DNA from: Haplosporangium gracile
Taxonomy: Eukaryota; Mortierellomycota; Mortierellomycetes; Mortierellales; Mortierellaceae
Direction of reading: 5' to 3'
NCBI GenBank assembly: GCA_015499985.1
Contig: JAAAUF010000893.1
Location: 1 to 16,759, forward strand
DNA length: 16,759 nt
A model generated the notes under the pieces. The model saw only the letters and a list, made by a program, of their open reading frames with translations. It was not told the origin of the DNA and searched no databases. Shown here in pieces: positions 1 through 9,855 of this stretch (position 1 is the first letter of the stretch; every line of letters begins with the position of its first letter). The position numbers and the translations under genes were made by a program.

Positions 1-134
1 AGGGCGAGGCAGAGGTGTTGAACACAAGAGAGGCACAAGGATCGCCAACAACACTGCCCCACCATCGCGTTCGTGTTGTTGACTTTACGACCACAGAACC
101 GGAGCACTATGCATCCATCACTTCTTCGCGATAA
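1..134 (+). CDS. possible 3' end of an unknown protein gene (partial)
   Basis: Reading from base 3, an open frame of 43 codons runs to a TAA at 132-134. The peptide has ordinary composition, with a stretch VRVVDFTTTEPEHYAS near its end, and looks more protein-like than the other two frames. A second frame, from base 2, is also open but only to about base 81. The 5' part lies outside the window, so neither domain nor family can be named. A-T-rich sequence after the stop fits a 3' UTR. It could be a chance open frame, since only 130 bases are visible. Confidence 0.35.
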   Translation, partial: GEAEVLNTREAQGSPTTLPHHRVRVVDFTTTEPEHYASITSSR

Positions 135-894
135 TTAAAACTGGTACTACTTGTTTATGTTGATACATGCAGTTTTTTATTTCGTCAACCGAGACCACCC
201 GCCACTTTTCGCAACTGCCTAAAAAAAGAAGTAGAAAAGAATGAAAAAAAAAATTTATGCACAATATTGGCGCGATTTCTCTGTGATATATACTGCAATA
301 GGACCTGTGCTTCTGCTAGCGCAAACAGAATGCCTCTGTCACTTTGTTCAATTCTAACAGATACAGTATATTGCAATGTACTTGCGTTATGAGGAGGTAA
401 AATTGACGTTGATTTCGTCCTTAAGATCTCACAACACAAAAAAATTACCTATTCACTTTTCCTGGCAGCAACAACGGGGAAGAAGTGGTTGACCAACCGC
501 GCGTTTATTACCATTGCGTTACGAGTTTGTTGACGCGAATTGAATTTGCTCTTTTCAGGAACAACAAGTAACCAAGGAGGTGTGCTTGTTTTCTGGAGAA
601 TTGCTCTTCGGCTTCAGTTACAGATCGTACCTAACTGATTTGAGAACCCATTCCCAAATCAACGACTGGCACCTTTAACGCGAATGCTTATATGGATGAA
701 CAGAGACCATCGTTGCTTGGATATACAAAGGATGAAAGCATGGAAGTAAACAAGAGGTAAACAAGAGGGCGAAGCAAGGTTCGCTGCAAGTGCGTCTTTG
801 CTTTTACCGGACATAAAACTGCCTCCGCACATGAGTCCGCCGGTGGACAGCAATACGCTTTTCTTGCATGAACTTGTCAGTTCACATTCCTATC
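135..894. other. non-coding stretch
   Basis: No reading frame here has convincing protein character. The stretch has A/T-rich patches, including poly-A runs near 226-256, and a small tandem repeat of TAAACAAGAGG near 746-771. It may hold the 3' UTR of the gene ending at 134 and the distal promoter of whatever begins near 1140. I see no RNA gene or repeat element in it. Confidence 0.5.
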
Positions 895-1075
895 GATTAC
901 CTTTTTATCTTTCTGTTCCTTGCAACGTCCTCTTCTTCCCTTCCCTTTGTATCCTCCCTTTCATTCCTTCCTTCTCTCTCACACGCAACGTCTTTGTTCA
1001 TCTTTTTTGTATTTTTCTTCCATCCTTGTTAATCAACCACTTGCATTTTTACTCACCATCATCAACACACCAAAA
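895..1075 (+). promoter_or_regulatory. pyrimidine-rich promoter/5' UTR tract
   Basis: This is about 180 bases of dense C/T sequence on the plus strand, with several TTCCTT and CTTCC runs. Similar tracts precede the start codons at 2895 and 9856, and on the opposite strand the one at 8089. This suggests a normal core promoter or leader here, reading rightwards toward the ATG at 1140. A weak TTTATAC at 1116-1122 lies just before that ATG. Confidence 0.4.
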
Positions 1076-1139
1076 AAGCATATCATCTTCACATACGTAC
1101 CACCGACGTTTGCTCTTTATACTTTCATTCCCGCCACAC

Positions 1140-1424
1140 ATGACACCTCATCAACGTTTTAGACAAGGAGACAGGATGGAGTCAATTGTTATCCGCAAGG
1201 ACAAGACTACTGGCGAGCCCTTGATATTAAGGGAGGGGAAAAGGCGGGTGTATGCATTGATACTGCAACGAAAGAAGGTAACAAACATGATAAATTGCTC
1301 GCCTTGCTTATGTGGAACCCTAAGAAAGCAAAGAGAAGAGGGAGAAGCGATTCTAAGGAGAAGTGAAAAAAAATGTGGGAGAAAGTTGGATATTTTGCAA
1401 AATGTAAACTGGGGTGTTGGCTGA
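1140..1424 (+). CDS. doubtful 94-residue ORF or first exon
   Basis: The ATG at 1140 follows a pyrimidine-rich tract like those before the solid genes in this window. The first 40 residues look protein-like, with the motif IVIRKDKTTGEPLILREG and then a basic segment. The rest is Cys/Lys/Arg/Glu rich and less convincing. A possible donor (AAG|GTAACA) lies near 1277, so the true product might splice onward, but I found no convincing second exon before 1832. No family is recognised. It may be a small gene, a first exon, or a remnant. The open frame upstream of 1140 is a translation of the C/T tract and is excluded. Confidence 0.28.
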   Translation: MTPHQRFRQGDRMESIVIRKDKTTGEPLILREGKRRVYALILQRKKVTNMINCSPCLCGTLRKQREEGEAILRRSEKKCGRKLDILQNVNWGVG

Positions 1425-1832
1425 GGGTCATCTGGACAAGTAGTCAAAATGCAAGCAATCGACCGTTACGGGCTTTAATCTTCCCGCAATTACGACTGCT
1501 TTGTAGTGGAGCAAGAAAAAGGGGATCAGTGATCGATGCACGGAGGGGCTTTGGGGGCGTCGGCGATCTTATTCTCTCGGTAATGACCATAAAGAGACAG
1601 AAAAGCAGAAAAGAGAGCTTAAGAGAGGGGGTGCTATGACAGCATATTCTCCTCCCTTTCGGAAGATAAAATGCAGAAAGCGAGAATTGGCCGTGAGAAA
1701 TGCTCTTTGTTGCTTTCCGATTGCTGCGCTCAAACAATTTTTATTTTTTGTCGATACACCTTGATCCGTACGCACAATCCACGCATAGGGATAATCAACG
1801 ATCCGGCTCGTCGATCGCACCTTAAGAAATCG
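1425..1832. other. non-coding, promoter region of the DUF6463-like gene
   Basis: Purine-rich stretches near 1590-1640 and no credible reading frame. Open frames on both strands here lack protein-like composition. The right part serves as upstream region for the gene at 1920. Confidence 0.45.
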
Positions 1833-1840
1833 TATTTAAG
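1833..1840 (+). promoter_or_regulatory. TATA-like box
   Basis: The sequence TATTTAAG lies 80 bases before the ATG at 1920. It is followed by a CAACA/ACAACA-rich leader, common in fungal 5' UTRs. The spacing allows transcription to begin near 1865. The match to the TATA consensus is good but unproven. Confidence 0.45.
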
Positions 1841-1919
1841 GACGTCTGATCCTCCTCCAGAAATAGGCTATCAACAAAAAACAACAACAACGACAGCAAC
1901 TGCAGCAACTACTTCAACA

Positions 1920-2471
1920 ATGGCTACCGTTCACTCCACAACCACTACAACCTACAACTCCTCCTCTGCTTTTTCTTCCGCTCCATCATCCTCAGCTTCC
2001 TCCAACTCATCTGTCCCATACCGCTCCTCGCGCTGGCCAGGTCGCTTCCTTGTCTGGACCGGTATCGGTCACAACCTAGTGGGTGGGTTCCTCAAACCCG
2101 AGATTGGCGGCAACCTCATGGACGCTATCAGAGGAGGATACGTCAACCAATTTGCCAAAAGTCTCCCACGCTGCAACGCCTTTTGGTTTATGATTGTCGG
2201 TGTCAACCTCATTCTCCTGGGCCGTGCCGTCGATTGGTACCTCTTCCCTGAGGAGCAGGAGCAGGCGCCTCATGCTGCTTTAACTGATTGCAAAGAGAAG
2301 GAGAAGCCTCGAAAGGAGCAGAAGAAGAGTCTTGTTCGGTCGGAGAGGGTAGTGCCCAGGGAGTTGGGTTACTGGTGTTTGGGTCTGGGTGTTGTTGGCG
2401 TCGCTGCATTACCTATTGGTGGCTTCTACCTGATACTCTTCCAGGGTGCCGCCATCCTCCTTGCCAAGTAG
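1920..2471 (+). CDS. DUF6463-like small integral membrane protein
   Basis: An intronless gene of 183 residues, role unknown. I chose the ATG at 1920 because residues further upstream in the same frame are translated leader; it sits after an A/C-rich leader and a TATA-like box. Residues 1-37 are Ser/Thr-rich and probably disordered. From residue 38 it follows the pattern I know for DUF6463: a first membrane segment with WTGIGHNLVGGF (about 43-59), a NAFWFMIVGVNLILLGRAVDW segment split around 86-106, a charged Lys/Glu loop (about 110-145), then a Gly-rich hairpin (148-182) containing ALPIGGFYL. The family is, to my knowledge, mainly bacterial, small (about 120 residues) and of unknown function. 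The N-terminal extension and the charged loop are additions. Membrane location is predicted from hydrophobicity. The family call is from pattern memory and no search was run. Confidence 0.72.
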   Translation: MATVHSTTTTTYNSSSAFSSAPSSSASSNSSVPYRSSRWPGRFLVWTGIGHNLVGGFLKPEIGGNLMDAIRGGYVNQFAKSLPRCNAFWFMIVGVNLILLGRAVDWYLFPEEQEQAPHAALTDCKEKEKPRKEQKKSLVRSERVVPRELGYWCLGLGVVGVAALPIGGFYLILFQGAAILLAK

Positions 2472-2724
2472 AGTCGAAGGAGGGGCTTTCGTTCTTTGTC
2501 AAGTCGACTATTTTACACTCCATCTTATTTTGTAGTTGTCCATTAAATACCACATCAAACATCAACAACAAGTAGAAGTAGCATGGGTGAGCAACACCGC
2601 AAAATATACACAACTGCCAACCCTATCCAAAATTGACATATATGATCTTTGAGTGGCTTTGCAACGCGTCCTTTCTTTGTGTATTCCTTTTTTGCACATG
2701 GATAGAGAGTTCTTTTGTCTTTTG

Positions 2725-2880
2725 TCCCTTGTCGCACTCTCCCTCTCTCTCTTCCACTCTCTCTCTTCACGCCTCCCCTCTCTCCCCTCTTCTCTCCCCT
2801 CCTTTCCATTCTCTCACACGAACGAGGGTCCCCTCCAAAAACCCCTCTGTTCTCTCGCTCTCTTCTTCCTTCTATTTTTC
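2725..2880 (+). promoter_or_regulatory. pyrimidine-rich promoter tract of the WHIM gene
   Basis: Near-continuous CTCTCCC/CTTCC repeats end about 15 bases before the ATG at 2895. An ORF can be read through it, but its Leu/Ser/Pro content is simply the C/T tract translated. It probably marks the core promoter and leader. Confidence 0.5.
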
Positions 2881-2894
2881 ATAACAACACCACA

Positions 2895-5074
2895 ATGTCA
2901 TCCACAAAACCAGTCCGCCAATCAGCTCGCCAATCAGCCATCAGGCAACAAGAGCTTGAGGCTGAACAAGAAGCCATGCGTCAAAAGGCCATTCGGGACG
3001 AGGCCAGAAAGGAAAAGGCCAGACAAGAAGCTGCCCTCCGGGAAGAACTCGCACTGCAGGAAAGACTTCTCCAAGAACAACGGAAGCGCGAAGAGGAACA
3101 GAGTCGATCGTCTTCGAGGAGTTTGAGTCCTGCCCTTTCTGGATCGTCACTCAGTAGTGATGATGATGCGTTGAGTGAGCAGGAGGACGAGGAGGATGAC
3201 GAGGACGAGGACAATGACGACGACGAACAAACCAACGGTAACTCATCCGCTGGCGAGGTTCCTGCGGACGGCTCGGACCTTCGTTCCAATTCAGCAGTGG
3301 CGCTTATCTATGGGTTCTTGACAAAGTTTCGGCCTTTGCTTCGTCAGACGTGTCCGCTTCGCGAGGTGACGATAGAAGTAAGCACTGCTTTTCCAACGAT
3401 GGATCGATCGACTTGATTTGCCACCAAAACAAAATAGCGACTATTTGTTTCTGTATCGTCAGATCACAAACACGAGAATTCTGTTATCTATCTCTGCCAA
3501 ACAACTCTTTTAGGAAATCGAATCAGGATTGACGGCGACAGAATCCAACAGCTGTATTGAGGAGATCCATGCCAACCTGCTGTCAAATATGCTGAACCGC
3601 AAAAAAGCTGTCGAGTACGTTGAACAATTCTTTAGTGTTCACCGATTACGTTATTGCTTTCGAGCAATCGCCTAATACCAACTCAATAACTCTAACAATA
3701 TTTGATCCGTGAATTAGTGCGACGGCATGGCAAAAAGTTCTTTCAGAGACATTAGACGCAAAGTTGAGGACCGGCGAACTGGAATACGATCAGAACCCCT
3801 TGCGGTACTATGGCGACTACTACGCTGTCCCCATCCCAGACAGAGCTCAGATCCTCAAGGCGCTGATCGATTGGGTTCTTCAGGAGGGCTTGGTTGTCCG
3901 ACAAGGAATTGAGCAGAACAACGAAATCTCTCGTGTGGAACCTTATGGATCTGACCAAGCAAAGCGCATCTACTGGCACTTTGGACGTATGTTGATATTG
4001 TCGTTTCTGGACTGTGTGGATATAATCTCGACGAAATCGAATTTTACATTTCGTTAGCTAAAGATACTCTCATTTGTTTTGATTTCCACATTAGACGGGA
4101 CACTCATAATATACAGAGAGACCAAAGGCGCCAAAAAGAGAAAACCTGTGTGGGAAACTGTCGCCACCAATTTGGAGGAACTTAAGCAGCTTGCCAACAG
4201 CTTTGAAAAAACAGTGTCGAAGGCCGAGAAAGCGTTGCGTGAAAAGTTGCGTGTTGAGATTATCGAACCCGAGGAGGAGAGAATCGTTAACGATAAGCTG
4301 GTATGTGATTGTTTGTTCTTTATTATATCTTGTAAGGTAAATTGCCAGGACAAGTGCTAATTGCCACTTTTCTTCTATTTGCTATTTCTCGGGGCGCAAT
4401 AGAAACAAGAGAGACAGGAGAAAAAGTTACAAAGGATTGCAGAGCTGCATCAGCTGGCAGCTACCAGGACGACCAGGACACGCTCCTCCAACCGGTTGAA
4501 CGCACCAAAGTACACGTTTGATGACGACGAGGACGAATTCGAGGAGGACGAGTACGCAATCTACAGGAGACCTTCGAGTCGCAGAAGGATCCACCAAGAA
4601 GACGGAGAAGACTCTAAACCTGAGGGGCTTTCTCAGGACCCGCAGCAGCAGAGTCAAAACCACAGCATCGACCACTCGAATGGTCATCTTTATACGCATG
4701 ATTCAGTCAAAGGCATTGATCTGAGCCGTCGGTCAAGTTTGGGCCACGAGTCTGACTCTTCGATCCGGGCAGCGCTTCAGCGGACCCGTATGGCTGATGG
4801 AGGAGCGGATTCATCGTCTGGCAGTGTAGAGCGTGAGGACCAGGATGGAGACTACAAATTCGAGGAAGACCACGACGATGACGATGACGAGTCTGCTCCT
4901 GTCACAGCAATACTTCCAGTGCCAGAACAAAAGTTTGCACCTGCCCCTATTGCAGTAGCCCCTGTCGCCACTCCAATGGATGCCGCACCCGTCGCACTTC
5001 CTAAGGATGTCTCGCCCGCTGCACCTGCTGCACCTGTTGCGAGCATTGTTGACCAAGACGTCGACATGAACTGA
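2895..5074 (+). CDS. DDT/WHIM-domain chromatin-remodelling subunit (CECR2/RSF1-like)
   Basis: Five exons, 576 residues: 2895-3377, 3514-3614, 3718-3986, 4095-4300, 4403-5074, all with GT-AG borders (donors GTAAGC, GTACGT, GTATGT, GTATGT) and matching phases. Order of parts: a basic/Glu-rich coiled coil (about 15-70), a Ser patch and a very acidic run (90-112), a DDT-like helical region (about 134-215, with AVALIYGFLTKFRPLL), then the WHIM part, with NPLRYYGDYYAVPIPDR (221-237) and SRVEPYGSDQAKRIYWHFG (266-284). A Lys-rich helical stretch follows, then RTRSSNRLN, acidic clusters, and an Ala/Pro-rich tail. DDT/WHIM proteins hold ISWI-type ATPases and sense linker DNA. Here nuclear ISWI partnership is inferred from family only. 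No bromodomain or PHD finger is visible, so it is shorter than animal CECR2/RSF1. The C/T-rich tract before the ATG supports this start. Confidence 0.82.
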
Positions 5075-5394
5075 TTTTTTTTTAGCATATTTAGCTATGA
5101 TACGCCCACGTTCTTTTTCTATGTCCTTGTACAACAACAACTTTCTTTCTTTTCACTGTCTGCTGAAATATAACAACGAACGCGCGTTCTTGGCATATTT
5201 GACAAATTGTGGTACACATTTTGAGCTGAAATTGGATTAGTGGCTTGCATTTGTCAACACACAGGACTGCTTTCTTACCAGGACTCCGAAGTGCTGTTCC
5301 TGGCTTATCACCTAAAACCGCTGGTTTAGCCTTACCTTGGAAACGCCCAACGCATCCATTCCTTACCTCTGTACTCACACATATACACATCATA
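5075..5394. other. intergenic, 3' UTR of WHIM gene and promoter of the mitoribosomal gene
   Basis: T-rich sequence follows the TGA at 5072-5074 and C/A-rich leader sequence precedes the ATG at 5395. No other reading frame or structure is convincing. Confidence 0.5.
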
Positions 5395-6295
5395 ATGTCA
5401 AGGATCGCCACTGTCGTCAATGACCTCCGCAACGGTCTGGGAGCTATCAAATTGCGCTCGGATATCAAGAAGGTCACTTTGGTCTTCTCTGGAAAGTCCG
5501 ACAACGCTGGCGCCAGGTACTACAACTACACCCACACAACTCGAGCAACTGAGTAATGGGTCGAGGTGTCAGGACTCAACTGCGAAAGGGAAGCAAGGAA
5601 CGGATGTTGCGCAAGGAAAGAGGAGGAAGGAATGGAACGGCTGCATGGCATGAGCGTGAAGAGAATCTAGTTTAAGTGATGGACAAACACTTCAGGAATA
5701 TAGGCAATCAGGCGAGACAATGAGAGATCAGTTTTCGACCCCCCTCGTTTACTTTACTGTCTTCAACAACAGACCAAACGTATCTCGACGTTCTGTAACT
5801 TGTACACAACCGCTCAGGAAAGCAACATGACAGCAACGAGCGCACAACGAAACATATCGAAGTCAGCCAATCCTAGACAATCCAATTGACCAACCTCTGC
5901 AATATCACGCCCCCATTGTAGATATTTTGTGCGCGAGAACATGCCTCGTCTCCAATACAACAATCCCGCCATCAAGTTCGACGTCCAAAAGGTCAAGGAA
6001 GCTGGCGTCAACCCAGAGTTAACCATCGAGTTTGGTACGTTCTTCTTCTTTCACGCTTCCCTCCCTGATTCCCCTATTCTTTGTTGTCGTATGTGTGTAA
6101 AGGTTCTCTTTGCATTTATTTTTTTTATTTTTTATTTTTTTTGCTTTTAATGATCGACTGACACGTTGTTTTCTTTTGCGTGATGATGTAGCCAACAATG
6201 ATATCAAGAAGATCTCGTGCTCCAGGATACAATCCGCTGAGATTTGCAAACAGTTCTTAGTCGCCACCACTGAGGGCTCTGCCGCATCAGCATAA
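5395..6295 (+). CDS. mitochondrial ribosomal protein, L51/S25/CI-B8 fold (mS25/Mrp49-like)
   Basis: Three exons, 112 residues: 5395-5516, 5922-6034, 6192-6295. Phases agree at both joins: AG+A gives Arg, G+CC gives Ala. The start MSRIATVVNDLRNGLGAIKL is followed by KKVTLVFSG, then GARYFVRENMPRLQYNNPAI across the first join and the ISCSR / EICKQFL C-terminus. The GARxF...PxxxYxNP pattern is characteristic of the thioredoxin-like L51/S25/CI-B8 domain shared by mL43, mS25, yeast Mrp49 (mL61) and complex I NDUFA2. The short length and the MSRI start favour the Mrp49/mS25 type, acting in the mitochondrial ribosome. Intron 1 is 405 nt, long for this window; its donor GTACTA is weak, but the protein alignment demands it. 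Intron 2 (157 nt) has long T runs. Exact orthology between mS25 and mL61 cannot be decided here. Confidence 0.78.
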
Positions 6296-6597
6296 ACTCA
6301 ATAGGAAGGCAAACAAGCGAGTCGACACGATGAAGAATAGGAGTTTCACGGCATAGCACGGGAAGATCATTTGGTATGGAGACATTGGGGGCATTGGTCC
6401 AATGAATAAACTAGCATATACAAAATGCAGCATGCAGAAATAGTATTCTTGAATGAATATGTATTTATTGCGCGATGGGTGTATTAGGATGTGTACTTTT
6501 TTTTTTCCCGTACTTTTTATATGTGCATATGTGCTCTTCACATGTCCCCGACTATTCAAGCCAAAATCGAAATCATCTACCACAAGATTCTCACTTT
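6296..6597. other. convergent intergenic region
   Basis: The 302 bases lie between the stop of the mitoribosomal gene (plus) and the stop of the GET2-like gene (minus), so they hold two overlapping 3' UTRs. A poly-T run lies at 6499-6508. No coding signal is seen on either strand. Confidence 0.5.
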
Positions 6598-8089
6598 TCA
6601 AGAAAACATGTGGGTGAAGACGATGGTGAGACCGACGATAAAGACAATGACCGAAAGATCGTTGACCATTGACGACCAGATGAGGCGGTAGCGCATAAAG
6701 ATCCGGATCATGTCCGAAAAGGGTGGAGGGAGGAATCCGGCAATGGAACCCAATGTGCTGCTGGGCGACGCCGTCACGCCGTGTAATACCATCCGGGTCG
6801 ATTGAAGGATCAGCTCCATGGTCACAAAGTACCAGAAAACAGGCTATTTGCACATAAGTTGAAAAGGAAAAATGAAGAGAAATACATGTGTGATTGAATA
6901 TTGAGTTGTGAGTGTGACAAGAAAAATATCGCGAAAAACATTCCGCAAAATGATATCATCCGCAACAAAGATATCGTCAACAACAATAAAAAAAAAAAAA
7001 GTAATAATTACCATGGGTGCGACTTGATAGACGCCATAAGGCATGGGCTTGTCGGTAGCAAGGGCATCAAAGCGTCCAAGATCGCCATGACGTCTGTACT
7101 CTGCATAGACAATCCCAACGCCAAACAAGACCGAAAGCACAAAATGCAGCAGTTTCCACCAGCGAGTCGTGAGATCGACCTGGGGTGTGATCACTGTGAA
7201 TCCTGGAGGTGCGCCCCCAGCTCCAAATCCAGCCTGGTGTTGCCTTGCTGCAGCATTGTTGCTTCCAGCAGCCTCCTCCTGCATCATCATTCGGGTTAGG
7301 GCCTGTTGTTGCTGTGGCGAAGAGAAGAAGGAGTCGTTCATCATGAACGGGTTTGGCTGGCCACCGGCACCCATTGCGCCAAAGGGTGAGGATGTCGATG
7401 CGTTGGCGGTGTGTGTTGGAGGGGCGCCTAATGAGTCATCGGGATCCGCGTCGTTGACGTCCTCGACTGCGGGTGCTGTCTTTGCTGCTGCTGCTGCTAC
7501 TGTAGGTGTTCCTGACCCTGTTGTTGTTGATGATGCTGTTGGTGCTGGTGCAGTCGTGAATGACGCGGAGGGTTGACGGCTTATCCGTGGCGACGTTTGG
7601 GCCGACGAGTTCTTTGCTACTGTTTCGCACACAAAGTAGAAAAAAGCGGTGTAAGTATGTCTGCCCTACTTTCCCGTCATGCATGTGATATCATCCATTT
7701 CTTTTACAAAAAATTGGGGTACGGTAAGTCCATATGTCTTGCACCGTTTGTGCGTTTTCGGGTATGTTCTTTCTGTGCAAGTGCAAATCAACGTCTTCCC
7801 CCCTACTGTTTTCCTTCTTACCTGGCTCAGTGCTCTCATCCGTGTCGTCACTGATGGCAGGCACTGCTCCAAAAACCCCAGCAGCAGCCTTCATCGCCCT
7901 GAGTCGCTCTTCTTTCTGTTCCTTCTTTTGGAGTTGTTCACGGGCCTGGACGACGGCGGGGGAAGGAGCGACTTGGGCGTTGGTGCCCGATGTGCCAGTG
8001 ATCTTGCTGAGGCGCGATTCTCCCGACTCGAGAATCTTTTTCTGGCGGGCTTCTCGTCTTTTCCTGAGGATTTCTGCTTGGTCTGACAT
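6598..8089 (-). CDS. GET2: GET2/CAML-like ER receptor for tail-anchored protein insertion
   Basis: Three exons on minus, 373 residues: 8089-7822, 7619-7012, 6843-6598. Introns are 202 and 168 nt with donors GTAAGA and GTAATT. The start MSDQAEILRKRREARQKKIL and the following ESRLSKITGT match the basic N-terminal motif by which Get2/CAML docks the Get3/TRC40 ATPase carrying tail-anchored clients at the ER. The middle (about 90-240) is a low-complexity Ala/Ser/Thr/Pro/Gln linker. Three membrane segments follow, at about 243-262 (WWKLLHFVLSVLFGVGIVYA), 293-312 (starting PVFWYFVTMEL) and 350-369, as in Get2. It would work with a Get1 partner not present here. The ATG lies after a C/T-rich leader (minus strand). 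The acceptor of exon 2 is a CAGTAG tandem, so one residue may be optional. The main uncertainty is orthology rather than fold. Confidence 0.82.
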
Positions 8090-8429
8090 CCTGTTTATAA
8101 TTGTATGTAATAAGGGAAGAGAGGAGAGTAGGAGGGAGGAAGGGGTTTGTTGAAGCAGGAGAGAAGAAGAGGGCGAAAGGGTGTGATGAAAAAGAAGAAA
8201 TGAAGAAAAGTAGACAAGGTGTGCGTGCCAGAGAGCGACAGAGATCTCATTTTTCTTTCTGATAAGTTCCATTGGAGTTGGACACACGAAACGACAGTGC
8301 TTAAGGGTTCAGTTCCTACATTGATCGCATCTGTTGGGCCAATGAGATCACAACGCGCGCCTCTCAAAAAATCACATCGCGTTCCTTTTTGTGAGAGAGG
8401 GAGGACAAAGGGGAGCACAGGATCTAAAT
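8090..8429 (-). promoter_or_regulatory. promoter/leader of the GET2-like gene
   Basis: On the minus strand 8100-8215 is strongly C/T-rich, like the leaders of other genes in the window. A CCAAT in gene orientation lies at 8275-8271, and a CCAAT on the opposite strand at 8339-8343. The upstream boundary coincides with the 3' end of the neighbouring pseudogene, so the promoter is compact. ORFs crossing this stretch are shadows. Confidence 0.45.
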
Positions 8430-9415
8430 TCAGTCCAGCCTCATCCTCGTCTCCTCCTTGCGCCATGTATCCCACCGCGCCATCTTCTCCAGTCTCTTGG
8501 TCTTGGAATTTTCGCTCTGCCTCGAAGGTAGCATCCAGTTCAACTCCCACAGGTCGCGATCTGAATTGTCGAATTTGTAGTGTAGCCGCTCCAGATACTC
8601 GAGTCGTGCCAGTAGACACATATCGCCCTCCAATCGCGGCTGCAGAGCCGACTTATCCGGTATATCACCCTCGGTACAAGGAGGGGATTTGTGAATTGAC
8701 CGCTGTCGAAGGTGAGCACAGACGCGAGCAATGTAGCCATTGAGCACTCGCAAGTGGACATCATGCACAATTTTTCCAGTCTTAAAACAACGCAGATCGA
8801 GATCGAGAGACGGGAGGTTACGACATGCCCAGATCGGGCTCCCAGGCTCGAGATCGGTAGCGACGTCGACAAACTTGTGCCGGCGAAAGGCGGAGCCTTG
8901 GTTCGAGTAATTGAACTCTCAGCGGTCATGGATGTCCATATAGAAGAGGACATAGTATGCGTTCATCAGTTTGAACTCTAGGAGGTTGGGAGATCGACAG
9001 AGGTATTGGGGATTGCTCTGATGGTCGACCACTACCTCCCCTGCTGGAATCGTGTAGCGCAGGGTTAGGGACGCCAAAGTAGCTGGTGTGAGGATTTCGG
9101 CTGCTGGTCCAGTGAACCTTGAGCCTACTGATCACGTCGGGGGATACTGGCCGCCGTCCTTGATCAGGGCAATCAAATGCAGCTCCTCGAGGTGTGGTAT
9201 GTGCTCAAGTAAGACTTCAAGACTCGACTGGTCGAAAATGGCTCTCCCAGTACGAACGAACGGAGGGAGAGTTGAGTGAGATGGCGTGTGAGTGAAACGT
9301 CCTTGTTCTTGCCTTTGATGGGTCTCCATCGCCCTGATACTTGAGTATCATTGTTGACTCCAACAGCCTCGACGTGAAGCGCCACCAGTAACAGCTGATG
9401 GGCGAGTGAGGGTGG
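8430..9415 (-). pseudogene. decayed leucine-rich-repeat (F-box-family type) gene, psi-1
   Basis: From 9329 to 8430 one minus-strand frame reads as leucine-rich protein: SLEVLLEHIPHLEELHLIAL, LASLTLRYTIPAGEVVVD, SPNLLEFKLMNAYYVLFYMD, PIWACRNLPSLDLDLRC, MCLLARLEYLERLHYKFD. Only two in-frame stops, both TGA (9134-9132 and 8921-8919), break it. Above about 9260 the leucine-rich pattern (LTRHLTQLSLRSFVLGE) continues in another frame, so there is also a frameshift. No F-box or start codon is left. The C-terminal half is paralogous to the plus-strand pseudogene at 9856-11852: shared MDIH, PxIWACR, GYI..VC, CLLxRLxYLxxLH and LNW landmarks in the same order. It ends about 80 residues before the end of that paralogue, abutting the GET2 promoter. 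Such proteins usually select targets for SCF ubiquitin ligases. No function is expected now. Confidence 0.72.
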
Positions 9416-9744
9416 GCGCTGATGGGTTTGTTGTTGCTGCTGTATAGTGGTTGTCGGTTGATGCTTCCTCGAGTTTTTCCGCAAGAGAGTCGCATACTTA
9501 GGCGGTTGTCGGTGTGAACAGTGAAAAGTGAAGGGAGTAAAAGTCAACAAATGGACCAAGTGAAAGAGCGTCAAAACAGTCTCTCTTTTTCAAAAAATGC
9601 ATCGAATTCCAATTAGTATTCTTTGCTAAATAACAGTGGCAGACATAGGGGGAGCACCGCCGCAGGACTCATTGAGTCCAAAAGGACAGATACTGTCCAG
9701 ACCGTTGTGGCAAAGCAAAAGACTGTTCGTTTGCTCGCATTTAT
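9416..9744. other. intergenic between two divergent pseudogenes
   Basis: This stretch probably held the lost 5' part of psi-1 (minus) and the distal promoter of psi-2 (plus). CAG/CAA-type repeats on the minus strand near 9430-9450 give a Gln run. No intact gene or RNA is seen. Confidence 0.4.
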
Positions 9745-9855
9745 CAACTCTTTATTTTCCTTTTTCTTCGCTCACTCACTACCTCGCCAACCTTTTTTCT
9801 TCTCTTCATTTCCATTACCTTTCCCCTCCCTCTTTATCCCTCTATCCCCTCCAAG
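9745..9855 (+). promoter_or_regulatory. pyrimidine-rich promoter tract of psi-2
   Basis: C/T-rich sequence with TTTCCTTTTTC and CCCCTCC runs ends directly at the ATG at 9856. It matches the leaders of the live genes, suggesting that the promoter of this pseudogene has been kept longer than its coding frame. Confidence 0.45.

Noticed and set aside
798..1139. Coding sequence upstream of the ATG at 1140
   Set aside because: The open frame is a translated C/T-rich tract with Leu/Pro/Ser bias, the same artefact as before 2895.
5420..5653. Open frame over intron 1 of the mitoribosomal gene
   Set aside because: It is out of frame with the recognised domain and has no family pattern. Splicing 5516 to 5922 gives the expected protein.
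8896..8920. tRNA-like GGTTCGA stretch
   Set aside because: No acceptor, D or anticodon arm can be drawn around it, and it lies inside the psi-1 coding frame.
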